Part shown: positions 62,249-64,000 of the stretch, piece by piece
Layout of the letters: every line of letters begins with the position of its first letter
Position numbering within the stretch: the stretch's first letter is position 1
Origin: Arcanobacterium bovis
GTDB taxonomy: Bacteria > Actinomycetota > Actinomycetes > Actinomycetales > Actinomycetaceae
DNA length: 64,000 nt
Assembly: GCF_004331995.1 (NCBI RefSeq)
Contig: NZ_SJDT01000002.1
Coordinates: 1 to 64,000 of the forward strand
Direction: 5' to 3'
The notes under the pieces: generated by a model
The model's input: only the letters and a program-made list of their open reading frames with translations
What the model was told of the DNA's origin: nothing
Database searches by the model: none
Position numbers and translations under genes: made by a program

Positions 62249-64000
62249 CTACTTAGCGTCTTTCGCGTCGTTGATAGGATGCTCTTTCTCTGCCTTTGTG
62301 CTTTGCGTTGCATTGGACGTTGTAGCTTCAGCAGCGGGTTCATTTCCGTCTTCGGCAACAGGCTTATCGTCACCGCTCTCAGTTTCTTGATCTTCTGAAG
62401 GCTTGGACGTAGTGAGCTGAGCGATCCACGTCTTGAAATTCTCAACCGTAATCCCATTGCTCTCAGCAAATGATCGCATCTCCTCGGTAGTGGGAGTATG
62501 CTCATTTACCCATGTCTTTAAGCGGTCGAGCTGAGCGCTATTGGCTTCACTCCAAGCCTTAAGTTGTTCTTGAGTAGCTCCGCTTAGTGAGTGTATCGAC
62601 TGAAGATATGAATCGAAGCGCGCGCTTGCTGCAGACGATGCGTCTGAGAGTTTTTGGCGCCACTGGCCAGAAGAAAGCTCAAAATGTTGGAGTTGCTCTT
62701 TTACATTTTTTCGCATGACCTTGCCAAGCTGGGAGCGGGGCAGATCATCAAAGATAGCGATTGATTTTGGCATAGCGTAGTGTGACAGCTTGCCTTCGGT
62801 CCAACGTCGCACTGCTTCTAGATCAACCTTAGCTCCTGGTTCTAGCACCAAAGCGGCAACTACCGATTCTCCAAATGAATCAGCTGGCATGCCTACTACC
62901 GCCACATCAACAACGCCAGGCATATCGCGAACTGCAGATTCAACTTCTGAGGGGTAAACATTGAAACCACCGTTGATAATCAGCTCTTTCTTTCGATCCG
63001 CCATAACTAGGAAGCCATCATCCCAGCGTGCAAGGTCGCCGGTGCGAAGCCAGCCATTCCACATGACGTTGGCGGTTTCTTCCGGATTATTGTGGTACCC
63101 AGCAAATACCTGTGGTCCGCGCACGAGGATTTCTCCAACTTCACCGTCTGCTACCTGTTTATCAGGGTCTTCAGGATCAACGATCATCACCTCTGTGGAT
63201 GGGAATGGAAGCCCCAAGGTTGATGGACGGCGTTGCTCAGAATACGGCGATCCGGCAATAACTGGGCTGGCTTCACTCATGCCGTAACCTTCGATCATGA
63301 ATCCACCAGTAGTATCTTCCCAGCGTTTAGCAAGCTCAGGGGCTAGTGGCATCGCACCGCTTACCGAAAATCGAATCGACCGCAAATCAACTTCTGGTCG
63401 CTTTTCGATAGCCTTGAGGATTTTGTCGAACATTGGGGGCACGCCACCAAAGAATGTGATCGGATGCCTCGAATGAGCTGCCAAGAGGATATCAACGTCA
63501 AAACTTGGTGTCATGACCTGCGTAGCTGCCATGCTTACGCACACTGACAGTGACAATTGCAGACCAAAAGCATGGAAGAATGGCAGTACAGCGGCTACGG
63601 TTTCTTCACCGCGCTTGAAATCGGTGAGCCAGTACTCGACTTGGCGGGCATTCGACACTATATTCCGGTGGCTCAGCTGCACCGCTTTAGGGCTTCCAGT
63701 GGTGCCTCCGGTCTGAATCAGCACAGCTATATCGTCTAATTCAGGACCTTTCAAAGATCCCAGATTCATCGGTGCTGCATGAGAAACCTGGTTGTCCCAC
63801 GAATGGACACCAGGCGGGACTTTACCGCGCAATTTTGCTCGCTGCGTCTTGGCTGCTTTGAGTGGAAGCTTGAGAAGGAACTGGGATTTACGAGGCAAAG
63901 CTCTGGTAATGTCAACGGCCAAATAGGTAAACCCGTGAAGAGACGTGTTCTCAGTCAGTTTTTCAATTGTTTGTTCCCACGCGATCACGATTCGTGCGCC
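62249..64000 (-). CDS. Long-chain fatty acid-CoA ligase, 5' end beyond the window
   Basis: An AMP-forming acyl-CoA synthetase (FadD type) that activates fatty acids with ATP and CoA. The P-loop-like TGGTTGSPKAVQLSHRN, motif GYGMSEASPV, the linker region WNGWLRTGDLARWDDGF and the adenylating-site lysine region RSQLGKVMRK are present. The reading frame is open through the right edge (Gly-Ala-Arg-Ile precedes the first internal GTG at 63988), so roughly the first 100-150 residues are missing. After the usual C-terminus there are about 146 more residues (62249-62689) with a two-copy helical repeat and an acidic Thr/Ala-rich end. It is convergent with nrdR. Confidence 0.93.
   Translation of the reverse strand, partial: GARIVIAWEQTIEKLTENTSLHGFTYLAVDITRALPRKSQFLLKLPLKAAKTQRAKLRGKVPPGVHSWDNQVSHAAPMNLGSLKGPELDDIAVLIQTGGTTGSPKAVQLSHRNIVSNARQVEYWLTDFKRGEETVAAVLPFFHAFGLQLSLSVCVSMAATQVMTPSFDVDILLAAHSRHPITFFGGVPPMFDKILKAIEKRPEVDLRSIRFSVSGAMPLAPELAKRWEDTTGGFMIEGYGMSEASPVIAGSPYSEQRRPSTLGLPFPSTEVMIVDPEDPDKQVADGEVGEILVRGPQVFAGYHNNPEETANVMWNGWLRTGDLARWDDGFLVMADRKKELIINGGFNVYPSEVESAVRDMPGVVDVAVVGMPADSFGESVVAALVLEPGAKVDLEAVRRWTEGKLSHYAMPKSIAIFDDLPRSQLGKVMRKNVKEQLQHFELSSGQWRQKLSDASSAASARFDSYLQSIHSLSGATQEQLKAWSEANSAQLDRLKTWVNEHTPTTEEMRSFAESNGITVENFKTWIAQLTTSKPSEDQETESGDDKPVAEDGNEPAAEATTSNATQSTKAEKEHPINDAKDAK

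Noticed and set aside
1-64000. tRNA, rRNA, insertion sequence, prophage or plasmid-origin signals
   Set aside because: Read by eye on both strands, no cloverleaf, ribosomal RNA segment, transposase, integrase other than XerC, or phage gene was recognised.

Overview
The window is a block of core chromosome from an actinobacterium of middling base composition. Signature actinobacterial neighbours support this: DUF2469 next to rnhB, a ClgR-type regulator and DUF3046 in front of recA, a DUF4081-GNAT protein between ispG and proS, a short NusA, and an SOS-boxed lexA with a divergent partner. The modest GC content and the gene set suggest Actinomycetaceae, something like Arcanobacterium or Trueperella; that placement is inference.

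Layout. 1-1.8 kb: an AT-richer accessory stretch with an exported protein gene interrupted by an in-frame stop and a small membrane protein. 1.8-8.1 kb: lepB, rnhB, DUF2469, yraN, comM, dprA, xerC. 8.2-11.1 kb: an M23 peptidase (minus strand), then rpsB-tsf. 11.1-16.4 kb: an insertion between tsf and pyrH, holding a 52-residue Cys-rich protein behind a CsoR-like operator, a cluster of palindromes, a complete ECF transporter (S, T and fused A components) and a 14-TM-type MFS exporter. 16.5-27.3 kb: pyrH, frr, cdsA, rlmN, a DivIVA-like protein, dxr, a site-2 protease, ispG, DUF4081-GNAT, proS. 28.4-35.0 kb: rimP-nusA-ylxR-infB-rbfA-truB. 35.1-40.3 kb: a DUF421 protein, a Cys/His/Gly-rich protein coupled to ribF, rpsO, pnp. 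40.4-48.9 kb: M16 peptidase, dapB, a GNAT protein, dapA, rnj, ftsK. 49-55.5 kb: pgsA, cinA, clgR-like, DUF3046, recA, recX, miaB, miaA. 55.6-64 kb: an RsmC-like methyltransferase, hflX, dinG, lexA, an SOS-controlled membrane protein, nrdR and the 3' part of an acyl-CoA ligase gene.

How it works together. Most genes serve ribosome production and maturation (rpsB, tsf, frr, infB, rbfA, rpsO, rimP, hflX), RNA modification and decay (rlmN, truB, miaB, miaA, pnp, rnj), isoprenoid and phospholipid synthesis (dxr, ispG, cdsA, pgsA), diaminopimelate synthesis (dapA, dapB) and DNA uptake, recombination and repair (comM, dprA, xerC, recA, recX, lexA, dinG). LexA-type boxes sit before recA and between lexA and its divergent neighbour, so a DNA-damage regulon is visible. 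Several genes appear to be read from leaderless transcripts, with a -10 hexamer 6 to 7 bases before the start codon.

The least explained items are the interrupted exported protein with its membrane partner, the Cys-rich 52-residue gene and its operator, the Cys/His-rich protein overlapping ribF, the SOS-controlled protein beside lexA, a large hairpin inside the start of cdsA, the missing conventional start of hflX, and a repeat-bearing C-terminal extension on the acyl-CoA ligase. All calls come from reading the sequence; no database search was run.
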